Numbered from the stretch's first letter, positions 8,260-16,991 are shown. The stretch: 64,000 bases of DNA from Actinomadura opuntiae (GCF_030283205.1 NZ_JASNWF010000028.1:1-64000); one strand, 5' to 3'. Notes: generated from the letters alone by a model not told the origin. Program-made: numbers and translations.

Positions 8260-9321
8260 CGCGCCGAGCGCGATGGAGGTGTTGTACGCCATGGTGTTGA
8301 GCGACATCGCGGCCTCGAAGGTCTCCGGCGCGGCGGCGAGCGTCATGTTGACCTGCGACAGCTGCACGACGCCGAACGAGACGCCCCACAGGACGAGCGA
8401 GATGATCGCCCCGGCCGTTCCGCCGCCGATCGCGAGCAGGAGCAGCAGGGACGCCACGAGCCCGGCGCAGCCGGTGAGGAAGCTGCCGCGCAGGCTCCTG
8501 TTCACCGTGTATCCGGCGATGAAGTTCCCGGCCGCGCCGCCGATGCCGAAGATGATCAGCACGATGGTGATGAAGAGGGGCTTGGCGGACGTGTTGTCCT
8601 CCAGGAACGGGCGGACGAAGGTGTAGGCCCCGAAGTGGCCGAGGACGAACAGCACGACGGCGCACAGCACCGCGCGCAGCGGCGCGTTCCTGACCGGCAG
8701 CCCGAACACCTCGCGGACCGAGACGGCGTTCGCCGACGGCAGCGAGGGGACCGTCGCGACGACCGTCAGGAACACCGCCACGCTGAGGCCCGACCAGATG
8801 AGGAACGTGGTGCGCCAGTCGGTGAGGTTCTCCAGGACGGTCCCGACCGGGATACCGACGACCGTGGCGATCGAGATCCCCGACATCACGATCGCGGACG
8901 CCCTGCTCGCGTGCCGTTCCCCGACGAGGCGCACCGCCATGCTCACGCCGATGGCCCAGAACACGCCGCTGGCGAAGCCCATGAGGAGCCGCGTCGCCAG
9001 AACCAGCGGATAGTTCGGTGAGACGGCGGTGACGAGGTTCCCGAGGGCCAGCACGGCCAGCAGGACCGACAGCAGCACGCGCCGGTTGACGCGCCTGGTC
9101 CACGCCACGATGAACGTCACGCCGAGTCCGGCCGAGACGCCGTAGAGGGTGACCATCAGCGCGGCCACGCCCACGTCGATGCCGAGGCTCGCGCTCAGCG
9201 GGGTGAGCAGGCCGACGGGCATCAGTTCCGTGGTGAGGAAGACGAACAGGCTGGCCGTGATCGCGGCGACACCGAGCCAGGCCCTTCGGGACGAGTACGG
9301 ATGCTGGTCATCTGCGTTCAC
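8077..9321 (-). CDS. MFS transporter (AraJ/sugar-efflux type)
   Basis: A 414-aa, 12-TM major facilitator, beginning LGVAAITASLFVFLTTELMPVGLL and with the motif RLLMGFASGVFWAIG. It is typical of DHA1 drug or arabinose efflux permeases. GTG 9321 was chosen because similarity starts soon after and it lies just downstream (on the minus strand) of the MarR operator. It is transcribed divergently from a MarR regulator. The shared gap holds a perfect palindrome, so derepression by a small aromatic or drug ligand is the likely control. Its 3' end overlaps the convergent APC transporter. Confidence 0.88.
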   Translation of the reverse strand: MNADDQHPYSSRRAWLGVAAITASLFVFLTTELMPVGLLTPLSASLGIDVGVAALMVTLYGVSAGLGVTFIVAWTRRVNRRVLLSVLLAVLALGNLVTAVSPNYPLVLATRLLMGFASGVFWAIGVSMAVRLVGERHASRASAIVMSGISIATVVGIPVGTVLENLTDWRTTFLIWSGLSVAVFLTVVATVPSLPSANAVSVREVFGLPVRNAPLRAVLCAVVLFVLGHFGAYTFVRPFLEDNTSAKPLFITIVLIIFGIGGAAGNFIAGYTVNRSLRGSFLTGCAGLVASLLLLLAIGGGTAGAIISLVLWGVSFGVVQLSQVNMTLAAAPETFEAAMSLNTMAYNTSIALGALFGGLFADNLGVTSVVWFGVALTAGSLLLTLGTGRRTARTVQHDVPAAGEPVVSSSSAKE

Positions 9322-9370
9322 GCGTGCGCTCCTGATCGATTGCGGCCGGGACGCGACCGGCTGACCGTTT

Positions 9371-9391
9371 AACGTTGAAGTGTTCAACGTT
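9371..9391. promoter_or_regulatory. MarR-type palindromic operator
   Basis: AACGTTGAA-N3-TTCAACGTT is a perfect inverted repeat between the divergent MFS and MarR genes. The half-site TTCAACGTT recurs at 9430-9438, just ahead of the MarR ribosome site. This suggests two binding sites and autoregulation. Confidence 0.75.
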
Positions 9392-9451
9392 GCTGACGGT
9401 AGGCCGGGTGGTACCTTGATGTCAAACAGTTCAACGTTAAGGAGTGAGCGC

Positions 9452-9976
9452 GTGGCCCGTGATGCCGTCGATCTCGTCGTGGAGCAGTGGGGCCGCGTCC
9501 GCCCGGACCTCGACGCGTCCCCCATGGGCGTCCTCGGCCGCCTCTCCCGGCTGACCCGGATCGTCGAGCGCGAGCTGAAGGCCCTCTTCGCCGAGTTCGG
9601 GCTGGAGCGGGGCGAGTTCGACGTGCTCGCCACCCTGCGGCGCGCCGGCGCGCCCGAGGGCATGACGGCGGGCGCCCTGGCCCGCGCCTCGATGGTGACC
9701 TCGGGCGCCGTCACCAACCGGCTCGACCGGCTCGTCGCCAAGGGCTACGTCACGCGCGACGTCGACCCCGCCAACCGTCGGACCGTCGTCGTCGCCCTCA
9801 CGCCAGCCGGGCGCGAGCTCATCGACCGCGCCGTGGTCGCGCACGTCGACAACGAGCGCCGCATCCTCGCCGCGCTCGACCGGCACAAGCAGGACGACCT
9901 CGCCGCGATCCTGCGCACCCTGCTGCTCGGCCTCGGTGACGAGGCGGACACAGCGGAGGTCGCGGAGCTCGACTGA
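9452..9976 (+). CDS. MarR family transcriptional regulator
   Basis: A 174-aa winged-helix protein. The DNA-binding part is LERGEFDVLATLRRAG ... SGAVTNRLDRLVAKGYV, with the family wing DPANRRTVVVALTPAG at about residues 108-123. Start GTG 9452 is preceded by AAGGAG (9439-9444) with a 7-nt spacer. It is probably a dimer that represses itself and the divergent MFS exporter through the AACGTTGAA palindrome. Confidence 0.93.
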   Translation: MARDAVDLVVEQWGRVRPDLDASPMGVLGRLSRLTRIVERELKALFAEFGLERGEFDVLATLRRAGAPEGMTAGALARASMVTSGAVTNRLDRLVAKGYVTRDVDPANRRTVVVALTPAGRELIDRAVVAHVDNERRILAALDRHKQDDLAAILRTLLLGLGDEADTAEVAELD

Positions 9977-9987
9977 GCCGGGCCCGA

Positions 9988-11244
9988 TCAGGCCGTCGTC
10001 AGCCAGGCGGCGATGTCGTCGATCACGGCCGGGTCGACGTGCTGCGGGCGGTCGTAACCTGCGGGCGTCGACGGGCCGGTGCCCGGAAAGAACAGGTGGT
10101 CGGCGGCGTCGTGGACGCGGATGGTGACGTCCGGTCGGCCACCCAGGGTCGCGCGCCAGCGGGACAGATCGTCCTCCACGGTCACCTGGTAGTCGCGGCC
10201 GCCTTGCAGGATGAGCATCGGTTTGCGCAGGTCGAGGGCGGTCGCGACGGGGTCGTAGGCGCGCATATCCAACCAGTAGGGCGCGGACAGGCCGAAGGGC
10301 AGGTCCGCCGCGGGCGTCGACGGCGACAGTGCGGGGTCGGCGACCCGGGCGGCCTGCCGGGCGATGGCCTCGACGGCGGCGTCCGCGTCCGGCCCCGGGG
10401 CCAGGGACGCCAGGTGGCGCGTCACGCGGACGGCGGCCTCGTGCATCGGCTGCGCGTCCCCGGCCATGATCACCAGCCCGGCGACGGACGGGTCGGCGGC
10501 GGCGACGCGCGGGGCCGCCTTGCCGCCCATGCTGTGCCCGAGCACGAAGACCCGCGCGGCGTCCACGTCCGGTTCCCGCCGGAGCAGGGCGACGGCGGCG
10601 AGGGCGTGCGGGACGTACTCGTCCGCCATGGTGAAGCCGGGGTCGGCGGCCACCTCGGCGGGGTGCGCGAAGGTCACCTTGTCGAACCGCAGCACGGCGA
10701 TGCCGCGGGCGGCCAGGGCCCAGGCGATGTCCTTGAGGGGCTTGTTCGGGCCGCTGGTGGCGTCGCGGTCGAACGGTCCGCCGCCGCTGAGCAGCACGAC
10801 CCCCGGCCACGGTCCGCGCCCTCGCGGAAGGCTCAACGTGCCGGGAGCGGACAACGGCCCAGAGGCGAGGACGACGTCCCGCTCCTCGAAGGCCGACGGG
10901 TCGGCGTAGGGCGGCGGGCTCCACGCGGCGGTGCCGCCGGGCGCGAGCCGGAAGCCGTTCAGCAGGCCGGAGCCGTCCACGGACATGACCACGGTCAGCG
11001 CCCCGCGCTCGCACTCGACCGGGACGCTCACCCGGACCAGGCCGGTCCCGATCGGCTCGGCCACCGGCTCCCCGACGGAGGTCACCGTCCCGTGGCGCGC
11101 GGTCGCCTCCGTCCACGCGACCCGCAGCGTCCCGGCGGACGCGACGTCCCGCAGCGGCGCCGCGAACAGCGCCTCGACCTCGGTGAACCGTCCCGCGCGC
11201 AGCGACCGGACGACTCCGGCCGCGGTGGCCTCCGCGTCTGCCAT
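9988..11244 (-). CDS. Alpha/beta hydrolase with N-terminal DUF3887-like domain
   Basis: A 418-aa protein. Residues ~1-115 look like the DUF3887 dimerisation domain (SLRAGRFTEVEALFAAPLRDV). Residues ~140-418 form an alpha/beta hydrolase with oxyanion region LLSGGGPFDRD, nucleophile elbow GHSMGG, an Asp region (ILQGGRDYQV) and a catalytic His region (HDAADHLFF). No signal peptide, so probably a cytoplasmic esterase or lysophospholipase-like enzyme. ATG 11244 was chosen over a longer frame that runs through the neighbouring gene. Divergent from an HTH regulator, with a palindrome between them. Confidence 0.85.
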   Translation of the reverse strand: MADAEATAAGVVRSLRAGRFTEVEALFAAPLRDVASAGTLRVAWTEATARHGTVTSVGEPVAEPIGTGLVRVSVPVECERGALTVVMSVDGSGLLNGFRLAPGGTAAWSPPPYADPSAFEERDVVLASGPLSAPGTLSLPRGRGPWPGVVLLSGGGPFDRDATSGPNKPLKDIAWALAARGIAVLRFDKVTFAHPAEVAADPGFTMADEYVPHALAAVALLRREPDVDAARVFVLGHSMGGKAAPRVAAADPSVAGLVIMAGDAQPMHEAAVRVTRHLASLAPGPDADAAVEAIARQAARVADPALSPSTPAADLPFGLSAPYWLDMRAYDPVATALDLRKPMLILQGGRDYQVTVEDDLSRWRATLGGRPDVTIRVHDAADHLFFPGTGPSTPAGYDRPQHVDPAVIDDIAAWLTTA

Positions 11245-11253
11245 GGCAACCCC

Positions 11254-11267
11254 TCTCAAGTTTGAGA
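11254..11267. promoter_or_regulatory. Palindrome between hydrolase and HTH gene
   Basis: TCTCAA-GT-TTGAGA lies 10 nt upstream of the hydrolase start and 29 nt before the regulator start. It is the likely operator of the adjacent HTH protein. Confidence 0.55.
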
Positions 11268-11295
11268 AAGGTAACATAGATGAGATCGTAGGCCC

Positions 11296-11847
11296 ATGGA
11301 CACCCTGGAGCTGCTCGCCCATCCCGTCCGGCTGCGGGTCGTGCACGCGATGCGCGGCGGGCGGCTGCTCACCACGTCCGAGCTGTGCGAGCGGATCCCG
11401 GACGTCTCGAAGGCGACCGTCTACCGGCACATCGACCTGCTCGTCTCCGGCGGCGTGCTCGACGTGGCCGAGGAGCGCCGGGTGCGCGGCGCGGTCGAGC
11501 GCCGCTACCGGCTGCGACAGGAGCGCGCCGCGATCGACCCCGGGACGCCGCTCACGCCGGACGATCACCGGCGCGGGTTCGCGGCGGCGATGGCCGCGCT
11601 GCTCGCCGAGTTCACCGCCTACCTCGACCGCGACGGCGCGGACCCGGCCGCCGACCTGGTCGGATACCGCCAGCACGCCGTCTGGCTCAGCGAGGAGGAG
11701 CTCCGCGAACTGATCATCGAGATGCGCGCCGCGATCGCCCCCCGGCTGGCGAACCCCGCCTCGCCGGGCCGCGCCCAGTACCTGCTGAGCCCGATCCTCT
11801 TCCCGATCGAGCCGTCCGCCGCCGACGACGACGCCGACGCGGGCTAG
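11296..11847 (+). CDS. ArsR-like winged-helix regulator
   Basis: A 183-aa protein with an N-terminal HTH of the ArsR/HTH_20 type (MDTLELLAHPVRLRVVHAMR, then PDVSKATVYRHIDLLVSGGV, then VERRYRL). The C-terminal half is helical (FAAAMAALLAEFTAYLDR) and may bind a ligand or form the dimer. No metal-binding Cys motif is visible. Divergent from the alpha/beta hydrolase, which it probably controls through TCTCAA-GT-TTGAGA. Confidence 0.85.
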   Translation: MDTLELLAHPVRLRVVHAMRGGRLLTTSELCERIPDVSKATVYRHIDLLVSGGVLDVAEERRVRGAVERRYRLRQERAAIDPGTPLTPDDHRRGFAAAMAALLAEFTAYLDRDGADPAADLVGYRQHAVWLSEEELRELIIEMRAAIAPRLANPASPGRAQYLLSPILFPIEPSAADDDADAG

Positions 11848-11915
11848 TTCGGCGATGTCGTGCGCCCGGCGTCCGGCCCCGATGGAGCGGGAAGCGGCTG
11901 GACGGGCCGCACGCG

Positions 11916-12467
11916 TCAGGCGAGGGATTTCGTCCACTCGTCGATGGTGAGCACCTCCGCCTGGCGCGGAAAGACCTTCTCGATCAGGACGCGGTGGACC
12001 TCCTCGTCGGGGTCGGCGCAGCCGTCCGCGAGAACGGTGAGCCGGAAGTCGAGATCGGCGGCCTGGCGCAGGGTGGACAGGACGACGCCGCTCGTCGCGA
12101 TCCCGGCCAGCACGAGGTGCCCGATCCCGCCGGACCGCAGCACGAGATCGAGATCGCTGCCCGCGAACGCGCTGACCCGCTTCTTGGTGATCACCGGCTC
12201 GCCGGGGCGCGGGGCGACGTCCGGGTGGATCGCGGCGTTCGGGTCGCCCGGGGTGAAGGCGCCCTCCGGCAGGGCGCCGAACGTCTTGTTGCGCGGGTTC
12301 TTCTCGGGGTGGCCGTCGCGGAACCCGACGACGACGTGCAGCACCGGGATCCCGGCGTCGCGCGCGGCGGCGACCGCCCCGGCGAGCCGGGGCACGTAGC
12401 CGTCGTCGGCGACGCGTCCGGCCATCGCGTTCTGGACGTCCATCACGAGCAGGGCGGTGTCGGTCAT
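11916..12467 (-). CDS. Isochorismatase-like hydrolase lacking nucleophile Cys
   Basis: A 183-aa Rossmann-like cysteine hydrolase fold. The catalytic Asp10 (LVMDVQN) and Lys95/96 (VITKKRVSAF) are present. The motif that normally carries the nucleophile reads GIATSGVVLST, with Val where the family has Cys. It therefore belongs to the GIATSGVV subgroup, which may be non-hydrolytic or use another residue. Start ATG 12467 overlaps the stop of the upstream MFS gene by 4 nt (ATGA), so the two are translationally coupled. The substrate is unknown. Confidence 0.85.
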   Translation of the reverse strand: MTDTALLVMDVQNAMAGRVADDGYVPRLAGAVAAARDAGIPVLHVVVGFRDGHPEKNPRNKTFGALPEGAFTPGDPNAAIHPDVAPRPGEPVITKKRVSAFAGSDLDLVLRSGGIGHLVLAGIATSGVVLSTLRQAADLDFRLTVLADGCADPDEEVHRVLIEKVFPRQAEVLTIDEWTKSLA

Positions 12468-13912
12468 AGTCGATCGGCCTTTCGGGGTGCGGAGCCGGCG
12501 CGGCTCAGGGAACGGTCCACCACCGTCACCAGCAGGAAAGCGACGGAGACGGCGAGCATGAACAGGGCGAGATGGTGCATTCCGCCGGTGTCGGCGCGGG
12601 ACCCGAAGAACGTGCCGTTGGCGGCGGACGCGACGATCGCCCCCAGGTAGCCGAAGGTGCGCAGCAATCCGGCGGACGACGCCAGCCGCTCCGGATCGGC
12701 CTGGTGGTAGACGGAGTTCTGCAGCGCGAGGCTGTTGAGCCCCTGCGGGACGCCGACGACGAGCGCGACGGCCACGATCAGCCAGACGGCACTGCCGGAG
12801 TGCAGCAACAGCAGCAGTGCGCACGCGACGACCTGTGCCACGGCTCCGGCAAGGAGCTTCCCGCGGATTTCCGGACGCCGTCCTGTAGCGGCCGAGACCA
12901 GGATCGCGGTTCCGAACAGCGGCAGTTGCGCGAGGCCCGCCTGGGACGCCGACAGGCCGCGTCCCTCCTCCAACCATTGCGTGTAGCCGTACAGGAACGC
13001 GTACGTGACGACATAGGTGAGCAGTGCGCGCCCATAGGTGAGCAGCAACGCCCTGTTGCCGCCGAGTATGTGCAGGTCGATGAACGGCGTCTCCGCGCGC
13101 AGTTCCCGCAGCGTGAAGGCCGCCGCCGCCACCGCCACCACGACCAGCAGGTACAGATGTCCGATGCCCGGGTTCATCAGGAACACCAGCAGCGAGATGA
13201 GCGTGACGGCGAAGAGTCCCATGCCCATCAGGTCGAGCCCCGCTAGGCGCCGCTCACCGTCGGTGCGTTCCGGTAGCGGCATCTTAGGCAGACGCAGCGC
13301 GCCCAATGCGATTCCGGCCAGCGCCAAGGGGATGTTGACCGCGAGCGTCGCGCGCCATCCACCGAGGCCGATCAGCAGCCCGCCGAGGGACGGCCCGACG
13401 ACCGCGACCGTCTGCGTGGTGATCGCCAGCACGGTGAGGACGCCGGCCGGGCTGTCGCGTCCGGTCCGTCCGGCCTCGCTCCGGATGAGGGACATCGCGG
13501 CCGGATAGCCGGCGCACGTCCCGAAGCCGAGCAGCACCCGCGCCGCGATCAGCGTCCACAGGTCCGGCGCCAGCACGCCGACGACGCCCGCGAGGCCGGT
13601 CAGGGACGTCCCGGCGAGGAACAGCCGGCGCGGCCCGAACAGGTCGATCAGCCGCCCGACCACCGGCTGGCCGATCGCGGTCGCCAGGTACAGCGCGGAG
13701 ATCAGCCAGGCCGTCCGGGACGGCGGGGCCCCGAACGCCGCGCCGATCGGCACCAGCGCGACCGAGATGATCGAGGAGTTCACCGGGTTCAGGACGGCGC
13801 CGAGCATCATCGGCGCCAGCAGCCGCCGGTCGAACCCGTCCTGCGGCGCCCGGCCGCCGCCGGGACCGTGCCGGCGCAGCGAGCCGGTGACCTGCGCGAG
13901 TACCGACGTCAC
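12464..13912 (-). CDS. MFS transporter, DHA2-like multidrug exporter
   Basis: About 482 aa with 12-14 hydrophobic helices, similar to DHA2 drug:H+ antiporters (LLAPMMLGAVLNPVNSSIIS, then LFGPRRLFLAGTSLTGLAGV, then LGFGTCAGYPAAMSLIR). GTG 13912 is my choice of start. A TTG at 14002 would add 30 residues, but it lies inside an inverted repeat that looks like an operator. The stop overlaps the next gene's ATG, forming an operon with the isochorismatase-like protein. Confidence 0.85.
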   Translation of the reverse strand: MTSVLAQVTGSLRRHGPGGGRAPQDGFDRRLLAPMMLGAVLNPVNSSIISVALVPIGAAFGAPPSRTAWLISALYLATAIGQPVVGRLIDLFGPRRLFLAGTSLTGLAGVVGVLAPDLWTLIAARVLLGFGTCAGYPAAMSLIRSEAGRTGRDSPAGVLTVLAITTQTVAVVGPSLGGLLIGLGGWRATLAVNIPLALAGIALGALRLPKMPLPERTDGERRLAGLDLMGMGLFAVTLISLLVFLMNPGIGHLYLLVVVAVAAAAFTLRELRAETPFIDLHILGGNRALLLTYGRALLTYVVTYAFLYGYTQWLEEGRGLSASQAGLAQLPLFGTAILVSAATGRRPEIRGKLLAGAVAQVVACALLLLLHSGSAVWLIVAVALVVGVPQGLNSLALQNSVYHQADPERLASSAGLLRTFGYLGAIVASAANGTFFGSRADTGGMHHLALFMLAVSVAFLLVTVVDRSLSRAGSAPRKADRL

Positions 13913-13996
13913 CGGCGCGGCCCCCGCCGCGCGGTCCGTTCCGGTACGCGTGCCGATCCGCCCGTTCCGTCCATGCCTCCACGGTATTTTCTTCAG

Positions 13997-14022
13997 GTTC
14001 AACTGTCCAGCTCAAGCTGAAC
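13997..14022. promoter_or_regulatory. Inverted repeat upstream of DHA2 exporter
   Basis: GTTCA ... TGAAC arms enclose a nested CAGCT-CA-AGCTG at 14008-14019. A candidate repressor site for the exporter-hydrolase operon; no dedicated regulator gene is adjacent. Confidence 0.4.
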
Positions 14023-14125
14023 AAACGCTCCTGTGCAGGCAAGGCTGGTTGTTTTCCGCGCGCACGTGAGCCCGGACGGTGGCCGAGTCCGCCCCGTTGT
14101 CGCCTGTGTCCGGTGGACGTTCGCG

Positions 14126-14488
14126 CTAGTAGACGAGCGCCTGCACGTCCGGGCCGGTGATCTCCTCGACGAACGTCGGGGCGCCGGCGATCCGGATGCC
14201 CGGCAGCACGTCGTCCGGGCCGATGTTCCGGCGCGCCGCGCACTGCGTGCACAGCGTCACGCGGCCGGCGGCGAGGATCACCTCGAGCAGGTCGTCCAGC
14301 GGCGTCGCGTGCTCCAGCTGGAACCCGGCGGCGCGGCCGGGCAGGGAGAACCAGGCGGACTCGCCCGTCAGCCACAGCGAGATGGGCACGCCGCTGGCCG
14401 CCGCCGCCGCCGCGACCGTGAACGCCTGGTTGCAGCGCTCCGGCGCGTCCGCCCCCGCCGTCACCTTGATAACCAGAGGTCTCGCCAT
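14126..14488 (-). CDS. DsrE family protein
   Basis: A 120-aa protein of the DsrE/DsrF-like fold (PLVIKVTAGADAPERCNQAF, then ASGVPISLWLTGESAW, then VTLCTQCAARR). The CTQC pair near residues 80-83 lies in the position of the sulfur-carrying cysteine in related TusD/DsrE proteins. Small cytosolic proteins of this group act in sulfur relay or are uncharacterised. Monocistronic and divergent from a tiny membrane protein gene. Start ATG 14488. Confidence 0.82.
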   Translation of the reverse strand: MARPLVIKVTAGADAPERCNQAFTVAAAAAASGVPISLWLTGESAWFSLPGRAAGFQLEHATPLDDLLEVILAAGRVTLCTQCAARRNIGPDDVLPGIRIAGAPTFVEEITGPDVQALVY

Positions 14489-14530
14489 AAGGCGACTCTA
14501 GCCCCGCGGGCGCGCGTAGCATCGTGCGGC

Positions 14531-14629
14531 GTGAGCGGCATGGTGAACGCGGGTGTCCTGGTCCTCGCTCTGGCGCTGGTGGTGGCGGCGGCGGTCCTGC
14601 TCGTGGTGCGTCTCGGGCGGTTGAAGTGA
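14531..14629 (+). CDS. Small single-TM protein
   Basis: A 32-residue open frame, GTG 14531 to TGA 14627, encoding a short polar start, a ~20-residue hydrophobic helix (AGVLVLALALVVAAAVLLVV) and a basic tail (RLGRLK). A -10 box TAGCAT at 14517-14522 sits 8 nt upstream, the leaderless spacing seen at many genes here. Tiny membrane proteins of this kind are common in actinomycetes but often unannotated. No known function. Confidence 0.5.
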   Translation: MSGMVNAGVLVLALALVVAAAVLLVVRLGRLK

Positions 14630-14683
14630 CGGCGCGCGCCTCGGGTGACGCGGCGGCCGGCCGCGCCGCTACGCTCGGTGCTC

Positions 14684-15169
14684 ATGGAGCCTGAGCTGCA
14701 CCCCGACCTTGAGCCGCTGAAGTTCCTCCTCGGCACGTGGGAGGGCGCCGGCGTCGGCGGCTATCCCACGATCGAGGGCTTCAACTTCGGGCAGGAGATC
14801 TCCTTCTCCCACATCGGCAAGCCGTTCCTCGTCTACGCCAGCCGCAGCTGGCTCATCGAGGACGACGGCACGCTGGGCCGGCCGCTGGCCACGGAGACCG
14901 GCTACTGGCGCCCCCGCCCGAACCACGAGGTCGAGGTCACGCTATCCCACCCGACCGGCATCGTGGAGATCTACGTCGGCAACGTCGCCTTCAACCGGGT
15001 CGAGTTGCAGACCGACGTCGTGGCGCGCACCGAGTCGGCCAAGGAGGTCACCGGGGGCACCCGCCTGTACGGCCTCATCGGCGAGGACCTCGGCTGGGCC
15101 TACGACATGGCGGCGATGGGCCAGCCGCTCCAGTCGCACCTGTCCGCGCAGCTCAAGCGCGTCGGCTGA
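14684..15169 (+). CDS. Nitrobindin-like haem-binding protein (FABP-like, DUF1794)
   Basis: A 161-aa ten-stranded beta-barrel family. The signature LLGTWEGAGVGGYPTIEGF is at residues 16-34, and the His of LQSHLSAQLKRVG near the C-terminus matches the axial haem ligand of nitrobindins. These cytosolic ferric haem proteins bind NO and isomerise peroxynitrite. Start ATG 14684 has TACGCT at 14670-14675, so it is likely leaderless. Next to the Fur gene, as in other actinomycetes. Confidence 0.88.
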   Translation: MEPELHPDLEPLKFLLGTWEGAGVGGYPTIEGFNFGQEISFSHIGKPFLVYASRSWLIEDDGTLGRPLATETGYWRPRPNHEVEVTLSHPTGIVEIYVGNVAFNRVELQTDVVARTESAKEVTGGTRLYGLIGEDLGWAYDMAAMGQPLQSHLSAQLKRVG

Positions 15170-15219
15170 GAGCCCTTCGGGGCGCAACCGGCTCGGCCGC
15201 AAGACCCCGGACATGGAAC

Positions 15220-15282
15220 GATCCCCGGACCTTCCCGCGGGTGCGGGGCGATGGACAGGACTGGTCCATCGGTCCGGGGATC
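15220..15282. terminator. Inverted repeat after nitrobindin gene
   Basis: GATCCCCGGACC at 15220-15231 pairs with GGTCCGGGGATC at 15271-15282 across 39 nt. A possible terminator, without a T tract. Confidence 0.4.
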
Positions 15283-15306
15283 GGGTAACTGCCTGGTATT
15301 CGCCGG

Positions 15307-15420
15307 TCACCGTCGCGACCGGTTGCCACCGCCCGTGGGCGGCGGCGCCGAGGCGGAACGGCGACTAGCGGACAGCCACCTCGCGAGTCCCAGAATCAAC
15401 CATTTCTTGGACCACCTCCT
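15307..15420 (-). other. Strong Shine-Dalgarno facing a doubtful micro-ORF
   Basis: On the minus strand AGGAGGT (complement of 15414-15420) is followed after 10 nt by ATG (15403), which opens only a 12-codon frame. A different frame reads SKKWLILGLARWLSAS and continues to a stop at 15307-15309, but has no start codon. Either a real small gene with a damaged start or a leader peptide. I cannot decide. Confidence 0.25.
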
Positions 15421-15504
15421 TTCGCGCGTACCCCGCACGCTATGCGAGCCCCGGGCGTTCGGGCAAACGGGTTTTCGGCGATGGGTCCGGCATACACTCG
15501 GGGC

Positions 15505-15921
15505 ATGGTCGAGTCGTGGCAGGAGGAGCTGCGGGCTAAGGGGTACCGGGTCACCCCCCAGCGTCAGCTGGTGCTCGAGGCGGTCACCAACCTCGAGCAC
15601 GGGACCCCCGAGGAGATCTGCACCGAGGTGCAGCGCACCGCCCGCGGGGTCAACATCTCCACCGTCTACCGGACGCTGGAGCTGCTCGAGGAGCTCGGGC
15701 TCGTCAAGCACGCCCACCTGGGCCACGGACCGCCGAACTACCACCTGGCCGCCGAGGCCGAGCACATCCACCTGGTGTGCCGCGGCTGCCACACCGTGCA
15801 GGACGTCGCCCCCAAGGCCGCCGCCGGGCTGGCGGACGTGCTGGCGAGCGAGTTCGGCTTCGAGACCGACGTGCACCACCTCACGGTCTACGGGCGGTGC
15901 AAGGAGTGCCGCGCGACATAG
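15505..15921 (+). CDS. Fur family metalloregulator
   Basis: A 138-aa protein. The N-terminal winged helix (LRAKGYRVTPQRQLVLEAV ... NISTVYRTLELLEELGLV) is followed by the dimerisation domain with EAEHIHLVCRGCH and GRCKEC, the two CxxC pairs of the structural zinc site. Start ATG 15505 follows TACACT (15493-15498) by 6 nt. Which metal or signal it senses (Fe, Zn, peroxide) cannot be told from sequence alone. The downstream YgfZ gene starts 9 nt after its stop, with its own -10 box over the stop codon. Confidence 0.92.
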   Translation: MVESWQEELRAKGYRVTPQRQLVLEAVTNLEHGTPEEICTEVQRTARGVNISTVYRTLELLEELGLVKHAHLGHGPPNYHLAAEAEHIHLVCRGCHTVQDVAPKAAAGLADVLASEFGFETDVHHLTVYGRCKECRAT

Positions 15922-15930
15922 TCTGGCTCC

Positions 15931-16911
15931 ATGGAGAGCCCGCTGTTGCAGTCGCCCGGGGCAGTCGCCGCCGATGAACCCGACCAGGAAGTCGCCGCGC
16001 ACTACGGCGAGCCCGCGCACGAGCAACGCGCGCTCGAAGCGGGCACGGCGTTCGCCGACCGCGGCAACCGCGGCGTGGTGCGGGTCTCCGGGCCGGACCG
16101 GCTGAGCTGGCTGCACAGCCTGCTGAGCCAGCACCTGGACGGGTTGAAGCCGTTCGAGCCCACCGAGGCGCTGCTGCTCAGCCCGCAGGGCCACATCGAG
16201 CACCACATGTTCCTGGTCGACGACGGCGAGGCCGTGTGGATGCACGTGGAGCCGGGGCGGGCGCCCGCGCTGGCGGAGTTCCTCGACCGGATGCGGTTCA
16301 TGCTGCGCGTCGAGGTCGCGGACGTGTCGGACGAGTACGCGGTGATCACCGGTCCGGAGGGCGGCGGCCTCGCCTGGCCCGACGTCGCCGGAACGTTCAC
16401 CCGGATCGTCCCGAGGTCGGACGGTTTCCCGGACGGTCTGCGACCGGCCGGTATCTGGGCCTATGAGGCGCTGCGGATCGCCGAGCGGCGCCCCCGCTTC
16501 GGCCTCGACACCGACCACCGGACGATCCCGCACGAGGTCGGCTACGTCGAGACGGCCGTCCACCTGAACAAGGGCTGCTACCGGGGGCAGGAGACGGTCG
16601 CGCGCGTCCACAACCTGGGGCGTCCGCCGCGGCGGCTGGTGTTCCTGCATCTGGACGGCAGCGTCGACCGGCTGCCCGCGCACGGCGACCCGGTGGAGAT
16701 CCCCGGCGGGCGGACCGTTGGGTTCGTCGGGTCGGCGGCCCGCCACCACGAGCTGGGGCCGATCGCGTTGGCGCTGGTGAAGCGGAACGTGCCGGTGGAC
16801 GCCGAGCTGCTGGCCGGCGGGGTGGCCGCCGCGCAGGAGGTCGTGGTGTCGCCGGACACCGGCGCGAACGCGCAGATCGATCTCCGGAGGCGCCCGGCAA
16901 ATCGGGGGTAA
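15931..16911 (+). CDS. YgfZ/GcvT folate-binding protein
   Basis: A 326-aa protein related to the glycine-cleavage T protein. The YgfZ signature KGCYRGQE(TV)AR is at about residues 213-222. This group uses tetrahydrofolate to help assemble or repair Fe-S clusters of selected enzymes. Start ATG 15931 has a -10 box TAGTCT (15919-15924) that overlaps the Fur stop codon, so it can be expressed separately from fur. Confidence 0.93.
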   Translation: MESPLLQSPGAVAADEPDQEVAAHYGEPAHEQRALEAGTAFADRGNRGVVRVSGPDRLSWLHSLLSQHLDGLKPFEPTEALLLSPQGHIEHHMFLVDDGEAVWMHVEPGRAPALAEFLDRMRFMLRVEVADVSDEYAVITGPEGGGLAWPDVAGTFTRIVPRSDGFPDGLRPAGIWAYEALRIAERRPRFGLDTDHRTIPHEVGYVETAVHLNKGCYRGQETVARVHNLGRPPRRLVFLHLDGSVDRLPAHGDPVEIPGGRTVGFVGSAARHHELGPIALALVKRNVPVDAELLAGGVAAAQEVVVSPDTGANAQIDLRRRPANRG

Positions 16912-16930
16912 AGCGGCCACCCGCGGGGCA

Positions 16931-16953
16931 AAATCGTCTGGTATAGACGATTT
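16931..16953. promoter_or_regulatory. Inverted repeat over a putative -10 box
   Basis: AAATCGTC-N7-GACGATTT is a perfect 8-bp inverted repeat. TATAGA (16942-16947) within it could be the -10 element of the membrane protein gene at 16992. Looks like an operator. Confidence 0.5.
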
Positions 16954-16991
16954 CTGACCGGCCACCGCCCGGGGAAGGTGGATTCCTACCG

